Part shown: positions 8,834 through 17,598 of the stretch, piece after piece
Position numbering within the stretch: position 1 is the first letter of the stretch
Layout of the letters: every line of letters begins with the position of its first letter
NCBI RefSeq assembly: GCF_015207825.1
Contig: NZ_JADEWC010000005.1
Location: 62,001-126,000, forward strand
DNA from: Cyanobacterium stanieri LEGE 03274
GTDB lineage: Bacteria; Cyanobacteriota; Cyanobacteriia; Cyanobacteriales; Cyanobacteriaceae
Direction: 5' to 3'
DNA length: 64,000 nt
Translations under genes and position numbers: made by a program
Notes under the pieces: model-generated
The model's input: the letters and a program-made list of their open reading frames with translations, nothing else
Databases searched by the model: none
What the model was told of the DNA's origin: nothing

Positions 8834-10108
8834 TTAATTAGTGCTATTGCCCCAGTTTAATTTGTAGTTTAGCCAAAAATTCCAAAGGGTGGTAAGGGCG
8901 ATCGCACCTAAATTGGCAATATAAGGATTAGGGATGATGAATTTAACCATGAGGTTAAGAATAATGACATTGATAAATAATCCTGCAAAACAGATAAGAT
9001 TAAATTTTAAAAATCTTTTTAAGGTGTCTTTTTTGCTCAAATGAGAATGGGAAAAGTCTCTAAATGTCCAACGGTCATTCCAAATAAAATTGTTAATGAT
9101 CGCCACTTGAGCCGCTATAATTTTACTTAGGGTTAAATCCCATTGTAGGGCGTTGGGGTCACTTAATAGATACAATAAAGCCATATCCACAAACACTCCC
9201 GAAAAACCAACAATACCAAAACGGATAAAACGATTAAAAGGCCATAGGGCGAGTCTTAATCGTAATAGATGGTGAATATAATCTCGATATTGTTTCCATG
9301 TGACTTTGCTTTCTCCTTGGACTCTTTCTTGGAATACGTAACCCACTTCGGTGATGTTGCGGAAATATCCTCGGGCAACTACTTCTATTAGAATTTTATA
9401 ACCCACTGGGGATAACATACAATGGGCGATCGCCCTTCTTTGTAGTACAAAATAACCACTCATGGGATCTGAGATTCGACCAATGGTATGGGGTAAAATA
9501 ATTAAACCGATAATTTGAGCGCCCCGAGACAAAAAACGGCGCCCGACACTCCAATCACTTACGCCACCATTTTTGGTATGACGACTAGCTACGGCTAAAT
9601 CAGCCCCATCACAAATAGCGCCTAATAGTTGTAAAAGAATATCGGGGGGGTGTTGTAAATCTGCATCAATTACCCCTAAAATTTCTCCTTTTGCCCCTTG
9701 CCATCCTCTGATGACGGCGGTAGATAAAGAGCGCTCATTTTTTCTTCGCATTACCCTTAGTTGAGGATAATTTTTTGTTAATTTTAATGCTTTTTCCCAA
9801 GTGCGATCGGGGCTATCATCATCTACTACAATTAATTCATAACGGCAAGGAATCAGATTATCTAGGATGCAACATATTTTACTAACAATATCCTCAATAT
9901 TATTAGCCTCTTGATAAGTAGGTAATACTAGGGAAAACCAGATAGGATAATCAGAAGCACAAGCCACAGTATAAATTTTTTCTTCTAAAGATAAATCATA
10001 TTTTTGGAGTAACTCAAGGCAATCTATTTTTAATAAACCCGATGGCACGGGCAATAGTTTATTATCCTTAGGGATTAAATCTTGATTTTTTCCAGACAAA
10101 TTTTCCAT
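8834..10108 (-). CDS. Family 2 glycosyltransferase (polyprenol-phosphate sugar synthase type) with GtrA domain
   Basis: 424 residues. Residues about 58-290 are a GT2 domain like dolichol-phosphate mannose synthase: LVLPTYQEANN, VVDDDSPD (94-101), and a DxD-containing GVIDADLQHPPD (146-155). From about 295 a GtrA-like membrane domain with four hydrophobic segments follows (RFGIVGFSGVFVDMALLYLL...). The family moves a sugar onto a polyprenyl phosphate carrier at the inner face and the GtrA part is thought to help flipping. The stop lies only four bases from the omega-RNA-like end at 8830. Confidence 0.9.
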   Translation of the reverse strand: MENLSGKNQDLIPKDNKLLPVPSGLLKIDCLELLQKYDLSLEEKIYTVACASDYPIWFSLVLPTYQEANNIEDIVSKICCILDNLIPCRYELIVVDDDSPDRTWEKALKLTKNYPQLRVMRRKNERSLSTAVIRGWQGAKGEILGVIDADLQHPPDILLQLLGAICDGADLAVASRHTKNGGVSDWSVGRRFLSRGAQIIGLIILPHTIGRISDPMSGYFVLQRRAIAHCMLSPVGYKILIEVVARGYFRNITEVGYVFQERVQGESKVTWKQYRDYIHHLLRLRLALWPFNRFIRFGIVGFSGVFVDMALLYLLSDPNALQWDLTLSKIIAAQVAIINNFIWNDRWTFRDFSHSHLSKKDTLKRFLKFNLICFAGLFINVIILNLMVKFIIPNPYIANLGAIALTTLWNFWLNYKLNWGNSTN

Positions 10109-10441
10109 AAAGTATCATAAGTTTTTAGGGAATCAATATACACATTATTGAAAATAACCCAAAATTATTATTATTAGTTAGCAAAGATAAATGAATTTAG
10201 ACCATAATTTTAAACTCTTTATCGACAAAATAATCAGTAGAGTAATAACTATTATTTATTTTATAAATTTACTTAAAATATAATACATAATTGATTATGG
10301 TTAAAACATCATTTTAAAATAAATATATTAATTAGAGCAAAGATTGAATATTATTTATTATTACCATAAAATAGATTATTTTTAACCATAATGCTATTTT
10401 TTCATAGTTTAATCTAAGAATAACTAATTATGATATATTAA
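10109..10441. other. AT-rich intergenic region, 333 bases
   Basis: Very AT-rich spacer between two minus-strand genes; it should hold the promoter of the glycosyltransferase. No gene, repeat or hairpin stands out. Confidence 0.6.
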
Positions 10442-11284
10442 TTATTTAGTTTTTTTCTTTTCTTCTTCTATGACAATAAAAGGGCATTTATGAAAAGGTC
10501 TAATGAGATTCATTTTGGCTTTAATAGGGTCAAAATTAAGAGGAAACTGAGTAAAAATATTGTAGCAACTATTGGTTAAGATAACATTATTAAGATTAGC
10601 TTGTTCTAAATTAGTTCCAGTTAAATCCGCATTTATTAAACTACTATCCTCCAAGTTAGTTCTTAATAAATTTGCTTGATGAAAATTAGCATGATTTAAA
10701 TTAGATTTCCTTAAGTTCGTATTACTCAAATTAACAAAAGATAAGTCCAAATCATTTAATTTAGCTTCTTCTAAATTGGCATTTTCTAAAAGATTACTAG
10801 AACGATGGTTATTATTAAAAGTCAATAAATGGTTATCTTTGAGGAATATAATAATATAACGTTTTCTCTCTCCATCAAGTTCCTTGAGTGCTGATTGTGT
10901 ATTAGCCCTAAGAAGATTATAATTTTGCTGTAATTGCCAAAGAGGATAATTGAGAGTTAATTGAGTGGTTTGATTTAAATAGTTAGTTAAAATAGTCTGA
11001 CGATAGGTTTCTAATTGTAGGGTGTAACTGGCATTGTTATCTTGAATTTGTAAAGGACGATATAGAAATTGTTCACTAAATATATTAGAAATTGTTAAAA
11101 AGCCAATAATTAAAGTTGTCGCTGAAGTAATTAAAGAACCTATAATAGGTCCAATGGCAATTTCAGGTATATGGACTGAGGTTGTAATGGTTTCAGCGAT
11201 CGCATTTATAAATGAAGATAAAGTTTTTTGAAAACGTCGAAAAATTTTGGGCAAAAAAGCAGGTTTTTTCTTTGATTCTGACAT
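10442..11284 (-). CDS. Membrane-anchored pentapeptide repeat protein
   Basis: 280 residues. A hydrophobic region at about 42-70 (IAIGPIIGSLITSATTLIIGF) anchors the protein. Residues about 165-245 are tandem A(N/D)LXX repeats (ANLEEAKLNDLDLSFVNLSN and on) that fold as a right-handed quadrilateral beta helix in the family. The C-terminal 35 residues are non-repetitive and contain two cysteines. Function of such proteins in cyanobacteria is mostly unknown. No partner gene is evident. Confidence 0.85.
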   Translation of the reverse strand: MSESKKKPAFLPKIFRRFQKTLSSFINAIAETITTSVHIPEIAIGPIIGSLITSATTLIIGFLTISNIFSEQFLYRPLQIQDNNASYTLQLETYRQTILTNYLNQTTQLTLNYPLWQLQQNYNLLRANTQSALKELDGERKRYIIIFLKDNHLLTFNNNHRSSNLLENANLEEAKLNDLDLSFVNLSNTNLRKSNLNHANFHQANLLRTNLEDSSLINADLTGTNLEQANLNNVILTNSCYNIFTQFPLNFDPIKAKMNLIRPFHKCPFIVIEEEKKKTK

Positions 11285-11417
11285 AAATAAAAATCAAAAG
11301 ATAGAATTCCATCATTGATCATAAATCATCCAATCCATCTATGAAAATTTGATACAAATACCAAATTTTATCAGTAGAGGTGATGGGGGGTAGGGGTGAT
11401 AATAGTTTGATTATTTA

Positions 11418-11442
11418 TTGTTCATTGTCAATTGTTCATTGT
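11418..11442. repeat. Heptanucleotide tandem repeat (TTGTTCA/TTGTCAA type)
   Basis: TTGTTCA, TTGTCAA, TTGTTCA, TTGT in tandem. Same family as the copies at 26716, 28832, 29095, 61119 and 62324. Matches the STRR heptamer type described from filamentous cyanobacteria (TTGTCAA). Confidence 0.75.
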
Positions 11443-11452
11443 TTACAGGGAG

Positions 11453-11502
11453 AGGCGGCGAAGATACAGTCTATTTATAACTAATTATCCAAACTTAAGA
11501 TT
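11453..11502. repeat. Dispersed element, copy 1 (partial)
   Basis: Contains GAAGATAC.GTCTATTTATAA followed by AATTATCCAAACTT, the core shared with 19971-20071 and 57856-57947. Only the 3' half of the element is present here. Confidence 0.75.
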
Positions 11503-11656
11503 ATTCCTATTCTATATATTCATTCAATTCATGTCCTTAGTGCATATAACCTCTGTGTTGGTATTCAGCAATACAAAAATAGTTTTTAAGAATTCGTTAC
11601 ACTTCCGTTGTCAGTTCTTAACCATTTCTTAAATAAATAAATGTTGTGAGGTTTTA

Positions 11657-13300
11657 ATGTCCAAAAAATTGAACAAATTATCATTGAAAACTATAAGTGC
11701 GATCGCCCTTAAATCTAGTCTAAAAAGCACCAAATATCAACTAATAGCAGCCCTAAGTATCTTAGTCGCAACCAACCCGGCCCATGCAGAAACCAACTTC
11801 ATAGACATAGACAACCAAAATTCTATGGGGCAAGTCACCTCCGTAAACCAACTCAGTGACGTATCACCCACAGACTGGGCCTATGAAGCCCTAAGAAGTC
11901 TAGTAGAGCGCTATGGTTGTATAGTCGGTTATCCCGATCGCACCTTCCGAGGAAATCGAGCCTTAAGCCGTTATGAATTCGCAGCGGGTTTAAACGCCTG
12001 TATGCAATCCATTGAAAGACTAATCGGCACAGGAGGAGTAAGCGAAGAAGACATTGCCGCCCTGAGAAGGTTAATTGCTGAATTTGAAACCGAACTAGCA
12101 GCCCTTGGTGCTAGAGTTGACAACCTAGAAGGTAGAGTCGCCTTTTTAGAAGACAATCAATTTTCCACCACCACCAAACTAGCAGGAGAAGTCGCCTTTA
12201 CCCTAGCCGATGCATTCGGAGGAGATGTCACCAACCCCACCACAGGATTAAGGGAAGACTTTAGCGCCCAAACTACCTTTACTTCCCGAGTAAGGCTACA
12301 AATGTCCACCAGTTTCACAGGCAACGACGTATTATACACCCGCCTAACCGCAGGTAACCTTGAAAATTCCTTCGCCAGTCAAACCTTCACCAATGAAGGA
12401 CGTTTCGCCTACGATGGACAAGCAGGAAATAACCTCACCCTAGATCGTCTTCACTACTACTTTTCCCCCACCCGTAACTTGCGAGTATTTACCATGGCAA
12501 GTTTAGGAGGACATCACTTCTATGCCGATACCTTTAATTCAGGTTTAGAAGCAGGGGGAGGCGCAGGGGGTGCATTATCCCGATTTGGCGAACGAAATCC
12601 CATCTATCGTCTAGGTTTAGGAGGACAAGGTTTAGGATTGAGAACCCAACTAGGCGACAAATTTGAGCTTTCCGCAGGTTATTTAGCTAGAGGAGGTAAC
12701 AACCCCGCCGAAGGTAGAGGCTTACTCAATGGTAACTATTCAGCCATGGGACAATTAGTCTTTAAACCTAGTAATCGATTTAAACTTGGTTTAACCTACA
12801 TTAACAGTTATGACCCCAATGGCGCAGGTTCAGCCTTTAACTTTGGTGGCACTGGCACTAGATTTGGTAACCTACAAGGGTTAGGATTGGATGGAATTCC
12901 CGTAGCCAGTAACTCCTATGGAGTTCAAGGTCAATTTGATATTAGTCCTAAATTCAGTCTTCGTGCTTGGGGAGGTTATACCAACGCCAGACTAATAGAA
13001 ACAGGCAGTGCAGAAATTTGGAACTATGCCGTCGCCCTCGCATTTCCCGATTTGGGTAAAGAAGGCAGTTTAGGAGCGATTATTGTCGGTGCTGAACCCT
13101 ATTTAACGGGTTTGAGTGTACCTAATGCCGTTGATTTTGCCAAAGATACTCCTTTACACGTCGAAGTTTCCTATAAATATCCCATCAACGATCGCATCAG
13201 CCTCACCCCAGGATTAATTGTCTTAACTGCACCTAATCAAAATAGTGGAGCTAACGATCCTATTTATATCGGTACTTTGAGAACTACTTTTAGTTTCTAA
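11657..13300 (+). CDS. Iron-uptake-type porin with SLH domain
   Basis: 547 residues. A signal peptide ends near NPAHA-ET (about residue 45). Residues about 63-125 are an SLH domain (VSPTDWAYEALRSLVERYGC, GYPDRTFRGNRALSRYEFAA) that holds the outer membrane to the cell wall. A coiled coil (ALRRLIAEFETELAALGARV) follows, then an OprB-type beta barrel ending in phenylalanine (TTFSF). Cyanobacterial SLH-porins of this family admit small solutes and inorganic iron. The upstream region is repeat-rich. Monocistronic in appearance. Confidence 0.93.
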   Translation: MSKKLNKLSLKTISAIALKSSLKSTKYQLIAALSILVATNPAHAETNFIDIDNQNSMGQVTSVNQLSDVSPTDWAYEALRSLVERYGCIVGYPDRTFRGNRALSRYEFAAGLNACMQSIERLIGTGGVSEEDIAALRRLIAEFETELAALGARVDNLEGRVAFLEDNQFSTTTKLAGEVAFTLADAFGGDVTNPTTGLREDFSAQTTFTSRVRLQMSTSFTGNDVLYTRLTAGNLENSFASQTFTNEGRFAYDGQAGNNLTLDRLHYYFSPTRNLRVFTMASLGGHHFYADTFNSGLEAGGGAGGALSRFGERNPIYRLGLGGQGLGLRTQLGDKFELSAGYLARGGNNPAEGRGLLNGNYSAMGQLVFKPSNRFKLGLTYINSYDPNGAGSAFNFGGTGTRFGNLQGLGLDGIPVASNSYGVQGQFDISPKFSLRAWGGYTNARLIETGSAEIWNYAVALAFPDLGKEGSLGAIIVGAEPYLTGLSVPNAVDFAKDTPLHVEVSYKYPINDRISLTPGLIVLTAPNQNSGANDPIYIGTLRTTFSF

Positions 13301-13324
13301 TCTTGGTTTTTGATTCCATGGGCG

Positions 13325-13340
13325 AGGGGTTCAAACCCCT
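13325..13340. terminator. GGGGTTCAAACCCC palindrome, likely bidirectional terminator
   Basis: AGGGGT-TCAA-ACCCCT lies between the convergent porin and TM2 genes and is followed by TGTTTATT. The same sequence context recurs at 45207-45226, so it is also a member of a dispersed palindrome family. Confidence 0.55.
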
Positions 13341-13343
13341 TGT

Positions 13344-13745
13344 TTATTCTAGTAAACCACGGCGTTTCTGCTCAAACTCAAACTCCGAAATTAACCCTTC
13401 CTGCCTCAAACTCTCCAATTCTCGAATGGCAGATACCACATCCACTGTATTTTGTGCCACCAAAGATTTTTGTTGCAAACTAGCACCTTGAGCATCTTCC
13501 TTGCTAGAATTAAAAGAGAACATATCCTGAGATTGCAAAAGATACAACACCACATCCACCGCACAAGCAATTTTCACCAAAGGACTATTCCAACCCAACA
13601 CTAAGTATAAAACTCCCCAAATAGGTTGTCCTAAATAGAATTTATGTAAACCACCAAGGGGGGAAATTGTACCAAGAAAAGCAAGAATGATACTGATAAT
13701 TTTCTTCTTAGAAAAACTGTCAACAGGATTGGTAGAAGATTGCAT
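13344..13745 (-). CDS. TM2-like membrane protein with SHOCT-like tail
   Basis: 133 residues. The N-terminal half has two hydrophobic helices with a LGGLHKFYLGQPIWGVLYLV turn, the TM2 (NINE) pattern. The C-terminal 30 residues (AIRELESLRQEGLISEFEFE) match the SHOCT oligomerisation motif, in which a short amphipathic helix carries the LxxGxIxxxEFexkK pattern. The molecular role of the family is unknown. Located in the membrane by prediction. Confidence 0.8.
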   Translation of the reverse strand: MQSSTNPVDSFSKKKIISIILAFLGTISPLGGLHKFYLGQPIWGVLYLVLGWNSPLVKIACAVDVVLYLLQSQDMFSFNSSKEDAQGASLQQKSLVAQNTVDVVSAIRELESLRQEGLISEFEFEQKRRGLLE

Positions 13746-13870
13746 AATTAAAGTGTAATACGGAAATCCGTATAAAAAAACTTATCTATCTAATCATATA
13801 ATTAAAATAAAGAAATCGCAGAACTTTATTCACCGTAGCAGATATAGTATCCTATAGGAGAGCTAAAAAC

Positions 13871-14182
13871 ATGAGTTTTTTTGATTCAGAAGTAGTCCAA
13901 CAAGAAGCTAAACAATTATTTGAAGATTACCAATCTTTGAGTAAATTAGGCTCAGAATTCGGCAAATTTGACAGGGAAGGAAAAAAAATCTTTATCGAAA
14001 GAATGGAAGATATGATGGAACGTTATCGTATTTTCATGAAAAGATTTGAACTCTCGGAAGACTTTATGGCAAAAATGACCATCGAACAATTAAAAACCCA
14101 ACTTAGTCAATTTGGTACAACCCCCGATCAAATGTTTATGCAAATGAATCAAACCCTAGAAAGAATGAAAAAGGAAATATAG
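13871..14182 (+). CDS. DUF1825 family protein
   Basis: 103-residue, soluble, helical protein starting MSFFDSEVVQQEAKQLFEDY. The methionine-rich centre (MEDMMERYRIFMKRFELSED) and the C-terminal MTIEQLKTQLSQFG segment are hallmarks of the DUF1825 family, found throughout cyanobacteria with unknown function. ATAGGAGAGC precedes the ATG at a good distance. Confidence 0.9.
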   Translation: MSFFDSEVVQQEAKQLFEDYQSLSKLGSEFGKFDREGKKIFIERMEDMMERYRIFMKRFELSEDFMAKMTIEQLKTQLSQFGTTPDQMFMQMNQTLERMKKEI

Positions 14183-14337
14183 TTTTCTATACCGTGATAT
14201 TAACACTTTTTTGGATCGGTTTTATCTAATCTCATCATTTAAAAAAAAGTAAATTAAAACTATACATAGTAATTTCTATATTAAAAGTTAGTCAATTTAA
14301 AAGTTAAAAAATAAAATAACTATTGAGGAGACAAATA

Positions 14338-14676
14338 ATGAATCAATCATTTAATCGCCAATCTAATTATTTTGATGGACAAGATAGAGATAATAACTTG
14401 TTAAAATATCTCCAGTCTTTAAGCCCTGAAACTATTGCTAATTTATCACAACCCAAATCATCAGAAGTGTTTCAGGTGATGGAAAAAAATATTGTGGGTT
14501 TACTCGGTAATTTACCCGCAGAAGGCTTCGGAGTAATGGTCAGCACTAGCCGAGAAAATTTGGGCAAACTACTGGCTTCAGCGATGATGAGTGGCTATTT
14601 GTTACGTAATGCAGAACAGAGAATGGATTTTGAAAAGGCTTTATCTGGTGCGGATGATTCTTTTGACGATGAATAG
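14338..14676 (+). CDS. DUF760 family protein
   Basis: 112 residues from the ATG at 14338, preceded by GAGGAG. The core LLKYLQSLSPETIANLSQP and GLLGNLPAEGFGVMVSTSRE is typical of DUF760, a family of cyanobacteria and plastids without assigned biochemical role. The acidic tail GADDSFDDE is short. It sits 155 bases after the DUF1825 gene, also on plus, so co-transcription is possible but not shown. Confidence 0.88.
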   Translation: MNQSFNRQSNYFDGQDRDNNLLKYLQSLSPETIANLSQPKSSEVFQVMEKNIVGLLGNLPAEGFGVMVSTSRENLGKLLASAMMSGYLLRNAEQRMDFEKALSGADDSFDDE

Positions 14677-14896
14677 TTACGCTTAAATTGCTGATTTTAA
14701 AGATGATTTTTTATTTAAACGAGGAATGATCAACCTATATGAATCAAGCATAGGGAAAAAAACAGGCCATGACAATTAATATTTTATTTTAAGGTTTTTC
14801 TCCTTGATTCCTTGTGTTTAATTTTATTTTATCGATTGTATAAGTTTATGAAGGGTTAAACTATGTTTAAACCCCATTATTTTAGTATTTTTTATT

Positions 14897-16168
14897 GTGA
14901 GAATTAAACAAAATTTTCTTGTCTTTCTAAGTGTTTTATTTCTGTTTATCCCCTTACTGACAGGTTGTCAAAATCCTACGGGGGGAACTTCTGCCGATGG
15001 TGTTACCAAGATTACTTTTTGGCATGGTATTAATCCCCCTGAGAATCGGGAAATTTTTAATCAGTTACTGAATCAGTTTAATGAAAATAATCCCGATATA
15101 GAAGTAGAAAGTTTATATGTGGGGCAGCCCGATGAGCAGTTACCAAAAATTATTGCTTCGGTGGTGGGTAATCAACCCCCTGATATATTATGGTATGTTC
15201 CCCAATTAACAGGAAAGCTAGTGGATTTGGGGGCTATTAAGCCTTTAACCCAATGGTTTGATAGTTTGACCATAAAGAATGAAATTGAACCCGCTATGGT
15301 TGCTACCATGAGCTTAGGGGATGAAATTTGGTCTGTACCTTTTGCCACTAATAATACGGCGATGTTTTATCGACCTAGTTTATTTGAGGAAGCGGGAATT
15401 GATGAGTTACCTTCTAGTTGGGATGAGTTTGTAGAGGTGGCAGGTCGTCTAACAAAAGATGATAATAGTCAACATGGGATGTTGTTATCATCAGGCAAAG
15501 GGGAATTTACGGTTTTTGTCTGGTTGCCTTTTATTTACGGGGCTGATGGTTTTATTGTGGAAAATGATCAACCTAATTTGGTAAATGAGGGGGCGCAAAG
15601 GGCGTTAAGTTTAGGGGCTGATTTGGTTAATAGTAATTATGCGGTATTATCTGCTCCTGATCGTGGTTATGAGTTAGACGATTTTATTAGTGGTAGAGTG
15701 GCAATGCAAATTACTGGGCCTTGGACTTTGGCTCAGTTGAAACAAAGTGCGATCGATTATGGTGTTTTTCCTCTACCTATTGTTGATAAACCTGCCACGG
15801 TGTTGGGGGGAGAAAATTTGTTTGTGTTTAAGACTAATCCTGAGAGGGAGGAGGCTTCTTTACGATTTTTAGAGTATATTTTAGGGGAAGAGTTTCAACG
15901 GCAATGGGCTTTACAGACTGGTTATTTACCCATTAATCGCTTAGTGAAAGATAGTGCTGAGTATCAAAGTTTTGTGGCGGAAAATCCTGTTTTAGAAGTG
16001 TTTTTGTCACAGATGGACAATGCTTATACTCGTCCTATTATTGCTGATTATCCTACTATTTCTGAAAATTTGGGAAGGGCGATCGAATCTACTTTGTTAG
16101 GTCAAAAATCGGCCGCAGATGCCCTCGAGGAATCTCAGAAAAGAATTAATTTATCTATCGGAAATTAA
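14897..16168 (+). CDS. ABC-type sugar-binding lipoprotein (family 1 solute-binding protein)
   Basis: 423 residues from a GTG. A lipoprotein signal peptide ends at LLTG-C24. The mature part begins with VTKITFWHGINPPE and contains the solute-binding signature LPSSWDEFVEVAGRLTKDD, like maltose and glycerol-phosphate binding proteins. It would capture an oligosaccharide or polyol in the periplasm for an ABC importer. No permease or ATPase gene is adjacent, so the partner must be encoded elsewhere. The ligand cannot be read from sequence. Confidence 0.88.
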   Translation: MRIKQNFLVFLSVLFLFIPLLTGCQNPTGGTSADGVTKITFWHGINPPENREIFNQLLNQFNENNPDIEVESLYVGQPDEQLPKIIASVVGNQPPDILWYVPQLTGKLVDLGAIKPLTQWFDSLTIKNEIEPAMVATMSLGDEIWSVPFATNNTAMFYRPSLFEEAGIDELPSSWDEFVEVAGRLTKDDNSQHGMLLSSGKGEFTVFVWLPFIYGADGFIVENDQPNLVNEGAQRALSLGADLVNSNYAVLSAPDRGYELDDFISGRVAMQITGPWTLAQLKQSAIDYGVFPLPIVDKPATVLGGENLFVFKTNPEREEASLRFLEYILGEEFQRQWALQTGYLPINRLVKDSAEYQSFVAENPVLEVFLSQMDNAYTRPIIADYPTISENLGRAIESTLLGQKSAADALEESQKRINLSIGN

Positions 16169-16178
16169 CAACTTGGGA

Positions 16179-16207
16179 GGGACTTTATAATATAAAGTCC
16201 CCTTGTT
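16179..16207. terminator. Strong inverted repeat terminator
   Basis: GGGACTTTATA (16179-16189), one base, TATAAAGTCCC (16191-16201), then CTTGTTT. It separates the convergent solute-binding protein and psaK genes. Confidence 0.75.
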
Positions 16208-16217
16208 TAGAGTGGAA

Positions 16218-16484
16218 TTATAATGCACCTAGATTCGCTAATCCTAAGATTACTCCCACACCGATAAGATGTCCTAAGCTAGTGGTAGCTAATAATGCAG
16301 GAAAACCCATTCCCCCAAAAAGAGCAGGGGAGGGGAGTTGAGGCCCTTCGCTAGGATATTTAATGGTAAATTTACCAATGGCGATCGCAACGATATTGCA
16401 AACAATCATGGTAAAAGCAACATTAGGACTCCATTCAATGGTAGTAGGGATTGCAGTGGCAATGATAGAAGTAAATTGAAACAT
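16218..16484 (-). CDS. psaK: Photosystem I reaction centre subunit PsaK
   Basis: 88 residues with two membrane helices: TIEWSPNVAFTMIVCNIVAI near the N-terminus and ATTSLGHLIGVGVILGLANL at the C-terminus, joined by the stromal loop KFTIKYPSEGPQLPSP. PsaK binds chlorophyll at the edge of photosystem I and affects phycobilisome energy transfer in the known family. It lies 121 bases downstream of rpsA; a weak hairpin with a T run between them suggests separate transcripts. Confidence 0.96.
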   Translation of the reverse strand: MFQFTSIIATAIPTTIEWSPNVAFTMIVCNIVAIAIGKFTIKYPSEGPQLPSPALFGGMGFPALLATTSLGHLIGVGVILGLANLGAL

Positions 16485-16605
16485 TTAATACTTTTCCTAA
16501 AATATTTAAAACGGTTTTCAAAGTCTTCATTTTAAACGCAACGGAAGAAAAACAACCTTTTTTGTTGCAATACTTTGCAATTAAATTAAAATCACGACAA
16601 TTAAT

Positions 16606-17520
16606 TTAGTTTTCCTCTTTTTTAGCACTATGATTGGCCCATCTTTCCTCCGCATTTTCCATCACAGCTTCTCTTTTCTCCAAAAATTCTCCAGGATAAG
16701 TCTCTAAAACCTTCGTAGAAAGAGAAATACGATTCTTTACTGTGTCAATTTCCATTACCACCACCTTAATATCTTCCCCCACCTTAAACACATGATTAAT
16801 AGAATCAATATGCCCCGCACTAATTTGTTTGACGTGCAACAATCCAGCCACACCACCAAAATCCACAAAAACCCCGTAAGGCTGAAGTTTAACTACCTTG
16901 CCTTGTACTACCTGATTTTCTTGTAACTGAGCCATGGCAGAGGATTTAGCAATATTTCTTTGACTTAAAACAATCTTATTTTGTCCCCTATCCAACTGTA
17001 AAATATTAGCGGGAATAGTTTGATTTAACAAATCATCTAAACTTTCCTTCTCAATCAAATGAGATTTCGGAATAAAAGCCCGTAAACCATCAATTTGCCC
17101 AGTGACACCACCACGATTCACCCCCGTCACCAACATTTGCACTAATTTACCCTTTTCTTCAATTTCTGTTAAATTATCCCAAGCCTGATCGATGTATAAT
17201 TGACGACGAGATAACTTAACTTGCCCCTCAGAATCCTGCTCTTTAATGATTAGAAATTCAAACTCTCCATCCAAGGGTAAAACCTCACTGACATCATGAA
17301 AGGATTGCCACGCAGCTTCACTTAAAGGCACAAAACCAGGAGATTTACCGCCAATATCCACATAAACACCACTAGAGTCGTGCTGAAAGACTTTCCCTTT
17401 TACCACTTCTCCTTTATTAAAATGATAATCATATTGCTCCTGCTCTAAGGCTTTAGCGAAATCATCCATAGAGAAGTCATTGGTGTTTTGCCCTTGAGGG
17501 GGGTTAGAATTAGCGGTCAT
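16606..17520 (-). CDS. rpsA: 30S ribosomal protein S1, short cyanobacterial form
   Basis: 304 residues from the ATG at 17520-17518 (a TTG two codons upstream is less likely). There are three S1 RNA-binding domains: FNKGEVVKGKVFQHDSSGVY, a degenerate second domain around VTGVNRGGVTGQIDGLRAFI, and QGKVVKLQPYGVFVDFGGVA. Cyanobacterial S1 has three to four domains rather than the six of E. coli. Cyanobacteria often carry two S1 genes; which paralogue this is cannot be decided here. Confidence 0.92.
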   Translation of the reverse strand: MTANSNPPQGQNTNDFSMDDFAKALEQEQYDYHFNKGEVVKGKVFQHDSSGVYVDIGGKSPGFVPLSEAAWQSFHDVSEVLPLDGEFEFLIIKEQDSEGQVKLSRRQLYIDQAWDNLTEIEEKGKLVQMLVTGVNRGGVTGQIDGLRAFIPKSHLIEKESLDDLLNQTIPANILQLDRGQNKIVLSQRNIAKSSAMAQLQENQVVQGKVVKLQPYGVFVDFGGVAGLLHVKQISAGHIDSINHVFKVGEDIKVVVMEIDTVKNRISLSTKVLETYPGEFLEKREAVMENAEERWANHSAKKEEN

Positions 17521-17598
17521 AATCAAAAAATTAATTCAGTTATCAAACAAATACCTCTAATTATAAAGGTTTCTGAGTATGATTGAGAGAAAAAAATT

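Larger units (their letters stand above)
11285..11656. other. Intergenic region with two repeat families
   Basis: 372-base upstream region of the porin gene. It carries a heptanucleotide-type repeat (11418-11442) and a copy of a dispersed element (11453-11502), listed separately. A 66-codon open frame at 11432-11632 overlaps both repeats and is rejected as a gene. The porin promoter should lie here. Confidence 0.6.

Noticed and set aside
11432-11632. 66-codon plus-strand open frame before the porin gene
   Set aside because: It overlaps both a heptamer repeat and the dispersed element, starts inside the repeat and has no ribosome binding site.
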